A stretch of 64,000 nt of DNA, from NCBI GenBank assembly GCA_963728445.1, contig CAVSJO010000006.1:1240001-1304000 (forward strand), written 5' to 3'. Shown in pieces: positions 32,344 to 40,714 of the stretch. Source of the stretch: CAVSJO01 sp963728445. Its GTDB lineage: Bacteria > Gemmatimonadota > Gemmatimonadetes > Longimicrobiales > RSA9. The notes under the pieces were generated by a model. It ran no database searches and was not told where the DNA came from. It was given only the letters and a program-made list of their open reading frames with translations. Position 1 is the stretch's first letter, and each line of letters opens with the position of its first letter. The position numbers and the translations under genes are program-made.

Positions 32344-35268
32344 ATGAGCACGGGACAGAGGTCTCGACGGCTGTTCGCCCTGGCGGGAGCGCTGGCGCTG
32401 TTCTGCGCAGCTCCCGTGGCGGCTCAGCAGTCCTATACGATTTTCGGCCGGGTCCTGGATCCGGCGAGCGGGCAGGGACTGGCCGGAGCGCAGGTTTCGA
32501 TCCAGGGGACGAACGCCGGCGCGCTGACGGAGGAGAACGGAAACTACACGATCCAGGCGAACCTGACGCCCGGAAGCTACACGCTGGAGTTCACGTTCAT
32601 CGGACGGGCCATGGCGACGCGGGCGATCACGCTCGGATCCGACCGAACCGTCAACGTGCCCTCGGTCGAGCTGAAGCAGCAGGCGCTGTCGCTTGACGCG
32701 GTGGTGGTGACCGGCACGGCGGCGCCGACGGCGAAGCGGGCGCTGGGCAACAGCGTGAGCACGGTCGGCCAGAAGGAAGTCTCCGAGTCCCCATCCGTGA
32801 CTCTGGACCAGGCGCTCCAGGGCAAGGTGGCCGGTGCGGTGATCACGTCGAACACCGGCACCCCCGGCGGCGGCGTGTCGGTCCGGCTCCGCGGCACCAG
32901 CTCGATCATCGGCGGCGCCGAGCCCCTCTACATCGTCGACGGCGTCATCATCGACAACAACGGGGATCAGCAGATCAACTTCGGGTACCGATCGAACCCC
33001 TCGAACCGGCTGGCGGACCTCTCGCCGGACGACATCGATCACATCGAGATCCTGAAGGGAGCCGCGGCCGCGGCGCTGTACGGGTCCCGGGCCAACAACG
33101 GCGTCGTGCAGATCTTCACGAAGCGGGGAACCGCGGGGAAGCCGCAGATCAACGCGTCGACGCGCTTCTCCTTCGGGTCGCTGCCGACCCGGCTGCCGTT
33201 TGCCATGACGCCCAAGGACGAGAACGGCAACCCGGTCACCCGCTACGATCCCCAGGACCTGATTTTCCGCAACTCCGTGAGCAACGACACGTACGCGTCC
33301 GTGGCCGGCGGTTCGACCGAGACGAAGTACTACATGTCGGCGAACTACACGAACCAGCAGGGCATCATGAAGGGGTCGGACTACCAGAAGACCAACGTCC
33401 GCCTGAACCTGGACGAGAACCTGGCCGACTGGATCAAGCTCTCGGCCGGCGCGAACTACATCCGGTCCCAGAACAACCTCGTCATCAACGGCGAGAACGG
33501 GACGGGTGGTCTGCTCACGGCCATCGTCTTCACGCCAACGACAGTGAACCTCGCGGAGCGGAACCCGGAGACGGGCGAGCTCGTCAACCAGGCGTTCGTC
33601 TTCCCGAACCCACTCGAGGTCATCAGCGACTGGTCGACGCCCCAGGACGTGAACCGCTTCATCGGTTCCTTTCAGGCACACGCCACGGCGGGTGACAACC
33701 TCACGCTCGACTACCGCCTCGGCTACGACAACTACGGCATGTCGACGTCGCAGTTCATCCCCCGCGGGTCGTCCGCAGCGCCGCAGGGCAGCTCTACGGA
33801 CGTCAACCGAAACAGCCTGCTCGTGAACAACGACCTCATCGCGAGCTACGTGACAGATCCCATGGAGGCGCTGCGGCTTACGACCTCGGCGGGAATGAAC
33901 CACACGTACAACAAGGTCGAGAACCTGAACGCGGCGGCCAGCGACCTCTCTCCACTCACGGAGCTGGTGCGCGGCGCGGTCCAGTCCGCGTCCCAGTCGA
34001 AGGTCGAGACGGCGACGCTCGGTTTCTTCGGCCAGGAGCAGCTCGCCTGGAAGAACCGGTTCTTCCTCACGGGTGCGCTCCGCTGGGATGCGTCCTCGAC
34101 CTTCGGCACGGACCAGCGCTGGCAGGTCTACCCGAAGGTGAGCGGCTCCTGGGTGGTTTCGGATGAGAACTTCTTCAAGAACTCGGGGCTGTCGAGCTTT
34201 CTGACGCAGTTCCGCCTGCGCGCGGCGCTCGGCTACGCCGGGAACCAGCCGCCCCTCGACTACGCCTACGCCCGGATCGCCCGATACGGTACGGACATCA
34301 ACGTCGACCGGCTGGGCCTCATCCCTCTCGCGTCGGGCGGAAACCCCGACCTCAAGCCGGAGCGCCAGCGGGAGTTCGAGGTCGGCTTCGACGCGTCGGC
34401 GCTCGACGACCGTATCGGCCTCACCTTCACGTACTACAATCAGTACACGAAGGACCTGCTGCTCACGCGGCCCTTCGCGCCGAGCACCGGCGTCGGCTCC
34501 ATCCTCGACAACGTCGGCGAGTTGTCCAACAGGGGCATCGAGCTCCAGCTCAAGACGGTCAATTACACGAACAGCAACTTCGGCTGGAACACGACGTTCA
34601 TCTATTCGCGGAACCGGAACAAGGTCGAGAAGCTGTACGGCGACCCCTTCACGGTCGGCTACAACAACCGCGTCGAGGAAGGTCAGCCGCTGGGCGTGTT
34701 CTACATGAGCGCCTACGAGCGGGACGCGAACGGGAACATCGTGACGGACTCCATCGGTCCGGTCCGGGCGGCGGAGTCGAAAATCGTCGGAAATCCTTGG
34801 CCGACCTTCACCGCTTCGATGAACAACGAGTTCACCGTCGGCAAGTCGCTGACCGCCAGCTTCCTGCTGGACGGCTCGTTCGGTCAGGACGTCTGGAACC
34901 AGACGCGGCGCATCATGGACATCTTCGGAGCCGGTCCGCTCTACGACCGGCTGCTGAAGGGGGAGATCACGCCCGCGTACCGCAGCCGCGTACAGGGCAT
35001 CTTCGAGGCCTACCTGGAGGACGCCACGTACGTGAAGCTTCGGGAGGCGTCGCTGCGCTATACGCTGCCCGCCGGCTGGACGAGCGGGTTCGGCCTGGCC
35101 CAGGTGCAGCTCGAGCTGCTCGGACGCGACCTGTACACGTGGACCGACTACTCGGGCTACGACCCCGAGGTCAACATGTTCGGGCTGAGCACGGTGGCCC
35201 GCGGCGTGGACTTCGCCGTCTACCCGCACCCCCGCACGTTCAGCCTCGGACTCAAGGTCCGCTACTAA
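32344..35268 (+). CDS. SusC/RagA-family TonB-linked outer-membrane transporter
   Basis: Outer-membrane beta-barrel that imports oligomers captured by its SusD partner, energised by TonB. The 974-residue protein has a signal peptide ending APVAAQ, a carboxypeptidase-D-like regulatory domain (IFGRVLDPASGQGLAGA), a plug domain (EVSESPSVTLDQALQGKVAG; YIVDGVI; IEILKGAAAAALYGSRANNG is the SusC signature) and a long barrel ending in an aromatic residue (KVRY). The ATG follows AAAGGAG. The substrate cannot be read from sequence, and no glycoside hydrolase is adjacent. The 185-base leader after the acnA terminator should hold the promoter. Confidence 0.95.
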   Translation: MSTGQRSRRLFALAGALALFCAAPVAAQQSYTIFGRVLDPASGQGLAGAQVSIQGTNAGALTEENGNYTIQANLTPGSYTLEFTFIGRAMATRAITLGSDRTVNVPSVELKQQALSLDAVVVTGTAAPTAKRALGNSVSTVGQKEVSESPSVTLDQALQGKVAGAVITSNTGTPGGGVSVRLRGTSSIIGGAEPLYIVDGVIIDNNGDQQINFGYRSNPSNRLADLSPDDIDHIEILKGAAAAALYGSRANNGVVQIFTKRGTAGKPQINASTRFSFGSLPTRLPFAMTPKDENGNPVTRYDPQDLIFRNSVSNDTYASVAGGSTETKYYMSANYTNQQGIMKGSDYQKTNVRLNLDENLADWIKLSAGANYIRSQNNLVINGENGTGGLLTAIVFTPTTVNLAERNPETGELVNQAFVFPNPLEVISDWSTPQDVNRFIGSFQAHATAGDNLTLDYRLGYDNYGMSTSQFIPRGSSAAPQGSSTDVNRNSLLVNNDLIASYVTDPMEALRLTTSAGMNHTYNKVENLNAAASDLSPLTELVRGAVQSASQSKVETATLGFFGQEQLAWKNRFFLTGALRWDASSTFGTDQRWQVYPKVSGSWVVSDENFFKNSGLSSFLTQFRLRAALGYAGNQPPLDYAYARIARYGTDINVDRLGLIPLASGGNPDLKPERQREFEVGFDASALDDRIGLTFTYYNQYTKDLLLTRPFAPSTGVGSILDNVGELSNRGIELQLKTVNYTNSNFGWNTTFIYSRNRNKVEKLYGDPFTVGYNNRVEEGQPLGVFYMSAYERDANGNIVTDSIGPVRAAESKIVGNPWPTFTASMNNEFTVGKSLTASFLLDGSFGQDVWNQTRRIMDIFGAGPLYDRLLKGEITPAYRSRVQGIFEAYLEDATYVKLREASLRYTLPAGWTSGFGLAQVQLELLGRDLYTWTDYSGYDPEVNMFGLSTVARGVDFAVYPHPRTFSLGLKVRY

Positions 35269-35284
35269 CCACGCGATCGGAGCC

Positions 35285-36586
35285 ATGATGATGAATAGCA
35301 TCACACGATGGGGGCTGGTCGCGGCCGGGGCGTTCGCGCTCGCGGGATGCAACCTCGACCTCCAGGACCCGAACCTCCCCACGGAGGAGAACGCGATCAG
35401 CACCCGCAGCGGGATTACGCAGGTCGCGATCGGACTCCAGGCCGAATACTCGGACCAGCTCATAGACCCCGTCTGGGTAGGCGGTCTGCTCACCGACGAG
35501 CTCGGACCCGGCGGTGCCACGTTCCAGGGCTACCAGGAGCTCGATCGGGGCGAGCCCATCGACAACGACCTCGGGCCGTCCGAGGAGCCATGGGCGGGTA
35601 TGTACCGCGTAGTTCGGGACGCAGACGTGCTCCTCGAGAACGCGCCGAACGTCGGCTTCGGACCCGGCACGACGAGCGGGATCATCGCCCTGGCCGACTT
35701 CTACAAGGCGCTCGCGCTGGGGAACCTGATTCTGATCTACCCGCAGATTCCCCTGGACGTCGGTCCGAACAACCAGAGTCCGGAGTTCGCCAGCCGGCAG
35801 GCGGTGATGGACATGGTGCTCCAGCTCTTCCAGGACGCCCACGACCAGCTCGCCACGACGCCGCCGTCCTCGGAGTTCACGGCCACGATCGTGGCCCCCG
35901 GCTTCGACCTGAAGAACTCCATCGACGCCATGACGGCCCGCTTCGCCCTGGCGTTCGGCAACTACGACGTGGCCAACACCGCAGCCCAGCGCGTCGACCC
36001 GTCCGTGTTCTCGCTGTTCGAGTACGGGTCCCTCGACGCCAACCCGCTGTGGAACCTCTGGTACAACTCCGGAAATGCGTACCAGATGCGGCCCGAGGAT
36101 CAGTTCCGCCTGGAAGCCGAGCCGGGCGACCAACGCGTCGACTACTGGATCCAGCCGGCGGACATCACCGGCGCCAACGGGCCGCTGGATGACCTGAACC
36201 AGTATCGGACCCGCAGCGATCCGTACCCGGTCTACATGCCCGACGAGATGAAGCTTATCCGCGCGGAGGTCGCCGCGCGGAGCAACGATCTCGCGACGGC
36301 TCTGAACCTGGTGAACCAGGTCAGGACGCAGTGCTCATCCGCGGTCGCCGAGCCCGTGGCGTGCCTCCCGGCCCTGACCTCCGCGGACGTGCCGGACCAG
36401 TCTTCGATGCTGGACGAGATCCTGCACGAGCGCCGCTACGAGCTGTACCTCCAGGGCGTCCGCTGGTCCGACCTGCGCCGCTTCGGCAAGCCGGTACCCT
36501 ACCAGTACATGCAGGTCCCGCGGACCGAGTGCGAGCGGAACACGAACGCCCCGTCGGACCTCTGCTCCATCGCCTCCGGCGGCTGA
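35285..36586 (+). CDS. SusD/RagB-family outer-membrane substrate-binding lipoprotein
   Basis: Partner of the SusC-like transporter, 17 bp upstream, with which it forms the ligand-binding lid. The 433-residue lipoprotein has a signal ending FALAGCNLDL, a helical TPR-like body with PTEENAISTRSG and a C-terminal RagB region containing ILHERRYELYLQGVRWSDLRRFG, which is diagnostic. Three consecutive ATG codons give an uncertain start within two residues. The gene ends with a perfect hairpin terminator. The length is short for SusD proteins, consistent with a peptide or small-glycan system, but this is only suggestive. Confidence 0.93.
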   Translation: MMMNSITRWGLVAAGAFALAGCNLDLQDPNLPTEENAISTRSGITQVAIGLQAEYSDQLIDPVWVGGLLTDELGPGGATFQGYQELDRGEPIDNDLGPSEEPWAGMYRVVRDADVLLENAPNVGFGPGTTSGIIALADFYKALALGNLILIYPQIPLDVGPNNQSPEFASRQAVMDMVLQLFQDAHDQLATTPPSSEFTATIVAPGFDLKNSIDAMTARFALAFGNYDVANTAAQRVDPSVFSLFEYGSLDANPLWNLWYNSGNAYQMRPEDQFRLEAEPGDQRVDYWIQPADITGANGPLDDLNQYRTRSDPYPVYMPDEMKLIRAEVAARSNDLATALNLVNQVRTQCSSAVAEPVACLPALTSADVPDQSSMLDEILHERRYELYLQGVRWSDLRRFGKPVPYQYMQVPRTECERNTNAPSDLCSIASGG

Positions 36587-36611
36587 GCGGGCTCAACTCC
36601 GCGGTTCCTTC

Positions 36612-36647
36612 GACGCCCCCCGGCAGCTCCGTCTGCCGGGGGGCGTC
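36612..36647 (+). terminator. Intrinsic terminator of the susCD operon
   Basis: GACGCCCCCCGGCAG (36612-36626) pairs perfectly over 15 bp with CTGCCGGGGGGCGTC (36633-36647) around a six-base loop, 25 bases after the susD stop. Confidence 0.85.
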
Positions 36648-36896
36648 GTGCGTTCCTCGCGCGGAGACGCGGAGAGGCGGAGACGGCAAATGTGGGACGC
36701 GGAATTACGGGACGCGGAGACGAAGATGTCCCTCATGGTGGACGCACGAGTGTCCTCCGTCGGTCACGGACGCGGGGGTCAGAGACAAGGTTGAATCGTC
36801 GTAAACGCATGGAAGGCAAGGGGTTATGACGAATGGACGGACGCGGCACGCATCGCGCACATGTAAGGGGGCGTCCCCACTCGGAAGGAGGCAACA
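36648..36896. other. Gene-free spacer before the EF-hand repeat protein
   Basis: Contains several imperfect copies of GGACGCGGA/GGAGACG at its left end and the small inverted repeat GGGGGCGTCCCC about 25 bp before the next start codon. No open frame with a plausible product and no clear promoter hexamers are visible. Confidence 0.4.
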
Positions 36897-37619
36897 ATGC
36901 AACGCGTGAGCTACAGACTCGCCATGGCCGCGGGACTCGCCGCGGCCCTCGCCGCGTTCCCCGCGAGCGGATCGGCCCAGGGACGTTCGCCGCAGCGGAC
37001 GCAGAGCGCCCACGGGCGGTCGGCGGATGCGCGGCGTGGCGATCGGGACGACCGCCGGGACCGCGACGACCGCTACGAGAGCGACCGCGACCGGGATGAC
37101 GGCTACGGAAGCCAGAACGACCGGTACGGAAGCCAGAACGACCGGTACGGAAGCCAGAACGACCGGTACGGGAGCCAGAACGACCGGTACGGCCGCAACG
37201 GCACCTACGGTCGCGCGCCCTCGAGTGACGTCTTCCGTGCACAGCGCGCACGTGTGATCCAGCGGTGTCGGGCGCAGGAACGGCAGATCCTTGCGCAGGA
37301 GCGCGGCCGCGGGAATGGTCGCGGGAACAGCGCGGCAAAGCGGCGGGAGCAGACGCGGAAGCGGCTCGACCAGCTGCACCGCCGATGCGACCAGCAGTTG
37401 AACCAGATCGCTCGACGGGCGCGAACGAGCGGGGGCTACGGCTCGACGCTCCCGGGCCGGTCTCCGGATCCGCGCGGCGTGTACGGGTCTGACCGCTACC
37501 CCCGGTCGGGGCGGGTATACGATCCGCGCGACGTGAACCACGACGGGCGCGTCGACGAGCGTGACCGCATCGATGCCCGCAGGGATGGACGAAGCGGCGG
37601 ACGCGACGGCGGCAGCTGA
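36897..37619 (+). CDS. Secreted charged repeat protein with EF-hand-like loop
   Basis: Exported 240-residue protein of unknown function. Signal peptide MQRVSYRLAMAAGLAAALAA...SAQ; then an Arg/Asp-rich region (RRDRDDRYESDRDRDD), four copies of YGSQNDR, a basic helical part with QRCRAQERQILAQE and RRCDQQLNQIA (two Cys), and at the C-terminus DVNHDGRVDERDRID, which fits an EF-hand/dockerin-like calcium loop (Asp, Asn, Asp, Asp spacing). A strong GGAAGGAGG ribosome-binding site precedes the ATG. It stands alone, between terminators. A calcium-responsive envelope role is inferred only from the loop. Confidence 0.8.
   Translation: MQRVSYRLAMAAGLAAALAAFPASGSAQGRSPQRTQSAHGRSADARRGDRDDRRDRDDRYESDRDRDDGYGSQNDRYGSQNDRYGSQNDRYGSQNDRYGRNGTYGRAPSSDVFRAQRARVIQRCRAQERQILAQERGRGNGRGNSAAKRREQTRKRLDQLHRRCDQQLNQIARRARTSGGYGSTLPGRSPDPRGVYGSDRYPRSGRVYDPRDVNHDGRVDERDRIDARRDGRSGGRDGGS
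37104..37187. repeat. Four tandem 21-bp repeats (YGSQNDR codons)
   Basis: TACGGAAGCCAGAACGACCGG is repeated four times in frame, nearly identical at the DNA level (one A-to-G change in the fourth unit). This suggests recent expansion and possible length variation between strains. Confidence 0.9.
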
Positions 37620-37671
37620 TCCCGACCGGCGGGCCGGGTGGCGGCCCGGCTCGCGAGAGTGAACGAAGAAT

Positions 37672-37703
37672 GACGGCCGTCCGGATTCGTCCGGGCGGCC
37701 GTC
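37672..37703. terminator. Bidirectional terminator between EF-hand protein and desaturase
   Basis: GACGGCCGTCCGGA pairs with TCCGGGCGGCCGTC around TTCG between convergent genes. A second hairpin, GCCGGG/CCCGGC, lies at 37633-37650. Confidence 0.75.
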
Positions 37704-37709
37704 AAGCGT

Positions 37710-38507
37710 CTACGCGCCGCTCGTGCCGCTGTAGTACTGAAGGGCGAAGTCCCGGGGGCTCTGGCTTCGGGCGTACACGACGGTGGCGAGCCGCAGGGCA
37801 GCGAGCAGGCGGATGTACGCCCAGCCGACGTCGAACTCGTACCAGTGGGCGCGGAATTTCGCCGAACGGGGATCGGCGTGGTGGTTGTTGTGGAGCTCCT
37901 CGCCGGCGATGAAGACTCCGAGGGGGATGATGTTCCGGCTCTCGTCCTTCGTCGCGAAGTTGCGGTAGCCGAGGGCGTGGCCGATGCCGTTGATGATGTT
38001 GCCGAGGATGGGGAGCCAGACCGTCATGGCGCTCCACGCGATGACGCCGGTGACCAGCCCGAAGAGGTAGACGTCCACGAACAGCATCAGCGTGATGCCC
38101 AGCCAGGAGAAGCGGGAGTACAGGTGCCGCTCGATCCAGTCCTCGGGACAGCCCCTGCCGTACTTTTCAATGAGATCCCGGTCCTTGACGGCCCGGCGGT
38201 AGAAGAACACGCCCCCGAGGACGATCTCCCAGAGCCCCTCGACGGCCGGCGAATGCGGGTCCCCCTCCCGGTCGGCGAAGGCGTGGTGCTTCCGGTGCAC
38301 CGCCACCCACTCCTGCGTCTTCATTCCCGTCGTCAGCCACAGCCAGAAGCGGAAGAAGTGCTCCGCGACGGGGTGGAAGCGGACGCCACCGTGGGTCGCG
38401 GAGCGATGGAGATAGAGCGTCGTCGAGACGCTCGAGAGATGGCCGATGACGAGAGCCCAGACGACGGGCACCCACCAGGGATGTGCGAGGAAGTCGGGAT
38501 CCGGCAT
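37710..38507 (-). CDS. Fatty acid desaturase (delta-9-like, membrane di-iron)
   Basis: Integral-membrane desaturase that introduces double bonds into acyl chains using a di-iron centre. The 265-residue protein has all three histidine boxes: HRSATH (34-39), HRKHH (71-75) and HNNHH in the C-terminal third, with four hydrophobic helices arranged around them. The ATG at 38507 follows AGAAGGAGCAGAA; the upstream frame to 38606 is not needed. It is convergent with the EF-hand protein gene and divergent from the nucleoside kinase gene. It is expected to adjust membrane fluidity; temperature control is known for the family but not visible here. Confidence 0.94.
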   Translation of the reverse strand: MPDPDFLAHPWWVPVVWALVIGHLSSVSTTLYLHRSATHGGVRFHPVAEHFFRFWLWLTTGMKTQEWVAVHRKHHAFADREGDPHSPAVEGLWEIVLGGVFFYRRAVKDRDLIEKYGRGCPEDWIERHLYSRFSWLGITLMLFVDVYLFGLVTGVIAWSAMTVWLPILGNIINGIGHALGYRNFATKDESRNIIPLGVFIAGEELHNNHHADPRSAKFRAHWYEFDVGWAYIRLLAALRLATVVYARSQSPRDFALQYYSGTSGA

Positions 38508-38713
38508 TTCTGCTCCTTCTGTCGATCTGCGCGACCGCGGCGCAGAGGCGTCGCGCCGCCGGTCCGGGCGGACGGGAAGATCACCCCGACCCGAACCCCG
38601 ACGCAACCCGCGGGCCGGGGAGCCTGTCCGCGATTGCGTCCGGGGAGCGCCGGCTTATGTTCAAGCCCGCGCCCGCTCTCCGCGACCCACCGCGAACCCG
38701 CTCCGGATCCACG

Positions 38714-39379
38714 ATGCTGATCGCCGTCTCGGGAATGGTCGGAACCGGCAAGACCACCCTCGGCCGCGCCCTCGCTCGGTACTTCGGATTCGCCGTGTCG
38801 GTGGAAAGCACCGGCGATGAGAATCCGTGGCTGGCGCTGTTCTACGGCGGCGACGACGGCATGCGCCGGAATGCGCTCCACCTCCAGCTCTTCTTCCTGG
38901 CGAAGCGGATGGAGAGCCTGCGACGGATGCGAGGCGAAGACGCGGACTGGATCATCGACCGGACCTGGTACGAGGACGCCGAGATCTTCGCCCGCGGCCA
39001 CTACGAGCAGGGGCTCATCTCGCCCCTGGAGTTCGACCTGTACCAGCGTCTCTACCGGGAGCTCACCAGCGCCCCCGCCGCCCGGCCCCCGAACCTGATG
39101 ATCTACCTGCACGGGCCACTGGACTCGATCGTCGGCCGAATCCACCGCAGGGGCAGGGAGGAGGAACGCGACGTCCCACGGGAATACTGGGCGACGCTAC
39201 ACGATCGCTACTCCCGCTGGATCCGCGGCTTCCGCTTCTGTCCGATCCTGGCGCTGGACGTCCGCGAATACGACATCGTCGACGATCCGGGCTCCGTCGA
39301 ACGCGTCGCAAGACGCGTAAAGGACGCCCTGGGCCCGGAGATGAACAAGGCGGGCGTTCAGTTCAGGCTGACGGTGTAG
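38714..39379 (+). CDS. Deoxynucleoside kinase family protein
   Basis: Phosphorylates deoxynucleosides in salvage, or a related substrate. The 221-residue protein opens with a P-loop (VSGMVGTGKTTLG) and has the dNK-type DRTWYEDAEIF (equivalent of the DRS/ERS motif region) and a basic lid segment RGREEERD. The start at 38714 places the P-loop at residue 5, as in the family; an upstream in-frame ATG at 38657 would add 19 residues. Specificity cannot be assigned. A hairpin array follows the stop codon directly. Confidence 0.85.
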   Translation: MLIAVSGMVGTGKTTLGRALARYFGFAVSVESTGDENPWLALFYGGDDGMRRNALHLQLFFLAKRMESLRRMRGEDADWIIDRTWYEDAEIFARGHYEQGLISPLEFDLYQRLYRELTSAPAARPPNLMIYLHGPLDSIVGRIHRRGREEERDVPREYWATLHDRYSRWIRGFRFCPILALDVREYDIVDDPGSVERVARRVKDALGPEMNKAGVQFRLTV

Positions 39380-39583
39380 CACTCCCCCCGCCCGCAGCGC
39401 CCCCCGCCCGCAGGGCGCCCCCCCGCCGCCCGCAGGGCCGGCGCCCCCGCCCGCAGGGCGGAGCCCCCGCCCGCAGGGCGGAACCCCCGCCGCAGGCGGT
39501 GCCCCGCCCGACGGGCGGTGCCCGGCGGCAACGCCGCCGTGCCCCGCGGCAACGCCGCGGTGCCCCGCGCCGCAGGCGCGGCT
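39380..39583. repeat. Class II hairpin-repeat array D
   Basis: Spacer between convergent genes made of short inverted repeats with a different linker (GTGCCCC or AGCCCCC). Units include CGCCCGCAGGGCG (several), CCGCCGCAGGCGG, CGCCCGACGGGCG, GGCGGCAACGCCGCC, CGCGGCAACGCCGCG and GCGCCGCAGGCGC. Triloops are GCA, GAC or AAC. No gene is credible here. Confidence 0.85.
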
Positions 39584-40714
39584 TCAGCTCCACCCCCTCG
39601 CCACCACCTCCCATTCGTCCACGACCTCGCCCTCGCCGTCCACTCCCCAGTACCCGAGCTGAAGATTGACCGACACGCAGACGTGGTTGGGGACGACGCG
39701 GACGCGCTCGCCGACCTTCGGCCGCCAGTCGGTGGCCGACAGGTCGAGGACGCCGTGCTCCTCGGACGTCGTTCGCACCGTCACCTCGGGGCGGTCGAGG
39801 AGGGCGCCGAGGCCGGTGACCGGGACGTCGCGGCCGTCGCTCGTACGGAACGTCGCGCCCTCGGGCGCGCGGATCTCCTCGCGGGACAGGGCCTTCGAGC
39901 CGGCGTCGACCACGGCCTGACCGGGCACGGCGGTGCTGACGACCGTCGCCAGGATGCTGTAGGCGCACTCGTCCCACGCGCACGCGCCGATCGCGGCGGT
40001 CGTCCGGTCGTTGAAGACGTAGGTGCCGGGCCGGATCTCGGTGATGCCGCTCAGGCGATGGGACTGGAATGCGGTCGGGGTCGAGCCGCCGGACACGACC
40101 TCCGCCCGCAGCCCGGCCTCCTCGAGTGCGTCCAGGTGCCGGTCGATGGACTGCTGCAGTGTCTCCAGCGACGCGTCCTGCTCGTCCACCGGCTCGCGGA
40201 TGTGGCCGGGGTAGAACATCAACCCCCGGAAGGCGAGGCCCGAGAGGTCGCCGGCGAGGCGGGCGAGGCGGAGCATGTCGGCGGTCGACTGGACGCCGAC
40301 CCGGCGCATGCCCAGGTCGACCTCGACCAGCGCGCCGATCTCGGCGTCGGCCTCACGGGCGGCGCGGGCGAGCGTGCGCATCGCCTCCTCGGAGTCCATC
40401 GCCACCGTCAGATCGAGCCGGGAGGCGAGAGCGCGCGCGGCTTCGAGGCGGCCGCCGCCGAGGACGGGGTACGCCAGCAGGAGCCGATCGGCGACGTCGC
40501 CCATCACCATCGCCTCGCGGCCCGTGGCGACCGTCAGCCCCGCGGCGCCCCGGGCGATCTGCGCGGCTCCGACGCGCGGGTTCTTGTGCGTCTTGGTATG
40601 GGGCCGCAGCGCGAGGCCGTGCTCCGCCGTATACGTGGCCATGCGATCGAGGTTGGCCTTCATGCGCGCGACGTCCACGACGGCGGCCGGCGTGGGCAGG
40701 GAGTCGAGGTTCAT
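39584..40714 (-). CDS. D-threonine aldolase/D-serine dehydratase-like PLP enzyme
   Basis: Alanine-racemase-fold PLP enzyme acting on D-beta-hydroxy amino acids. In this 376-residue protein the PLP lysine is K41 in RPHTKTHK, the barrel spans residues 1-240, and the C-terminal domain has the metal-site pair in PNHVCVSVNL (His and Cys), typical of DSD1/D-threonine aldolase enzymes. Aldolase versus dehydratase cannot be separated by eye. Its ATG overlaps the stop of the S9 peptidase gene by 4 bp, so the two are coupled. Confidence 0.9.
   Translation of the reverse strand: MNLDSLPTPAAVVDVARMKANLDRMATYTAEHGLALRPHTKTHKNPRVGAAQIARGAAGLTVATGREAMVMGDVADRLLLAYPVLGGGRLEAARALASRLDLTVAMDSEEAMRTLARAAREADAEIGALVEVDLGMRRVGVQSTADMLRLARLAGDLSGLAFRGLMFYPGHIREPVDEQDASLETLQQSIDRHLDALEEAGLRAEVVSGGSTPTAFQSHRLSGITEIRPGTYVFNDRTTAAIGACAWDECAYSILATVVSTAVPGQAVVDAGSKALSREEIRAPEGATFRTSDGRDVPVTGLGALLDRPEVTVRTTSEEHGVLDLSATDWRPKVGERVRVVPNHVCVSVNLQLGYWGVDGEGEVVDEWEVVARGWS

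Noticed and set aside
32323..35520. 1065-codon minus-strand frame opposite the SusC-like gene
   Set aside because: Shadow of a strongly supported SusC protein on the plus strand.
39380..39583. Ordinary intrinsic terminators for the convergent genes
   Set aside because: At least eight consecutive hairpins without T tracts and with regular linkers exceed what two terminators would need, though termination may be a side effect.
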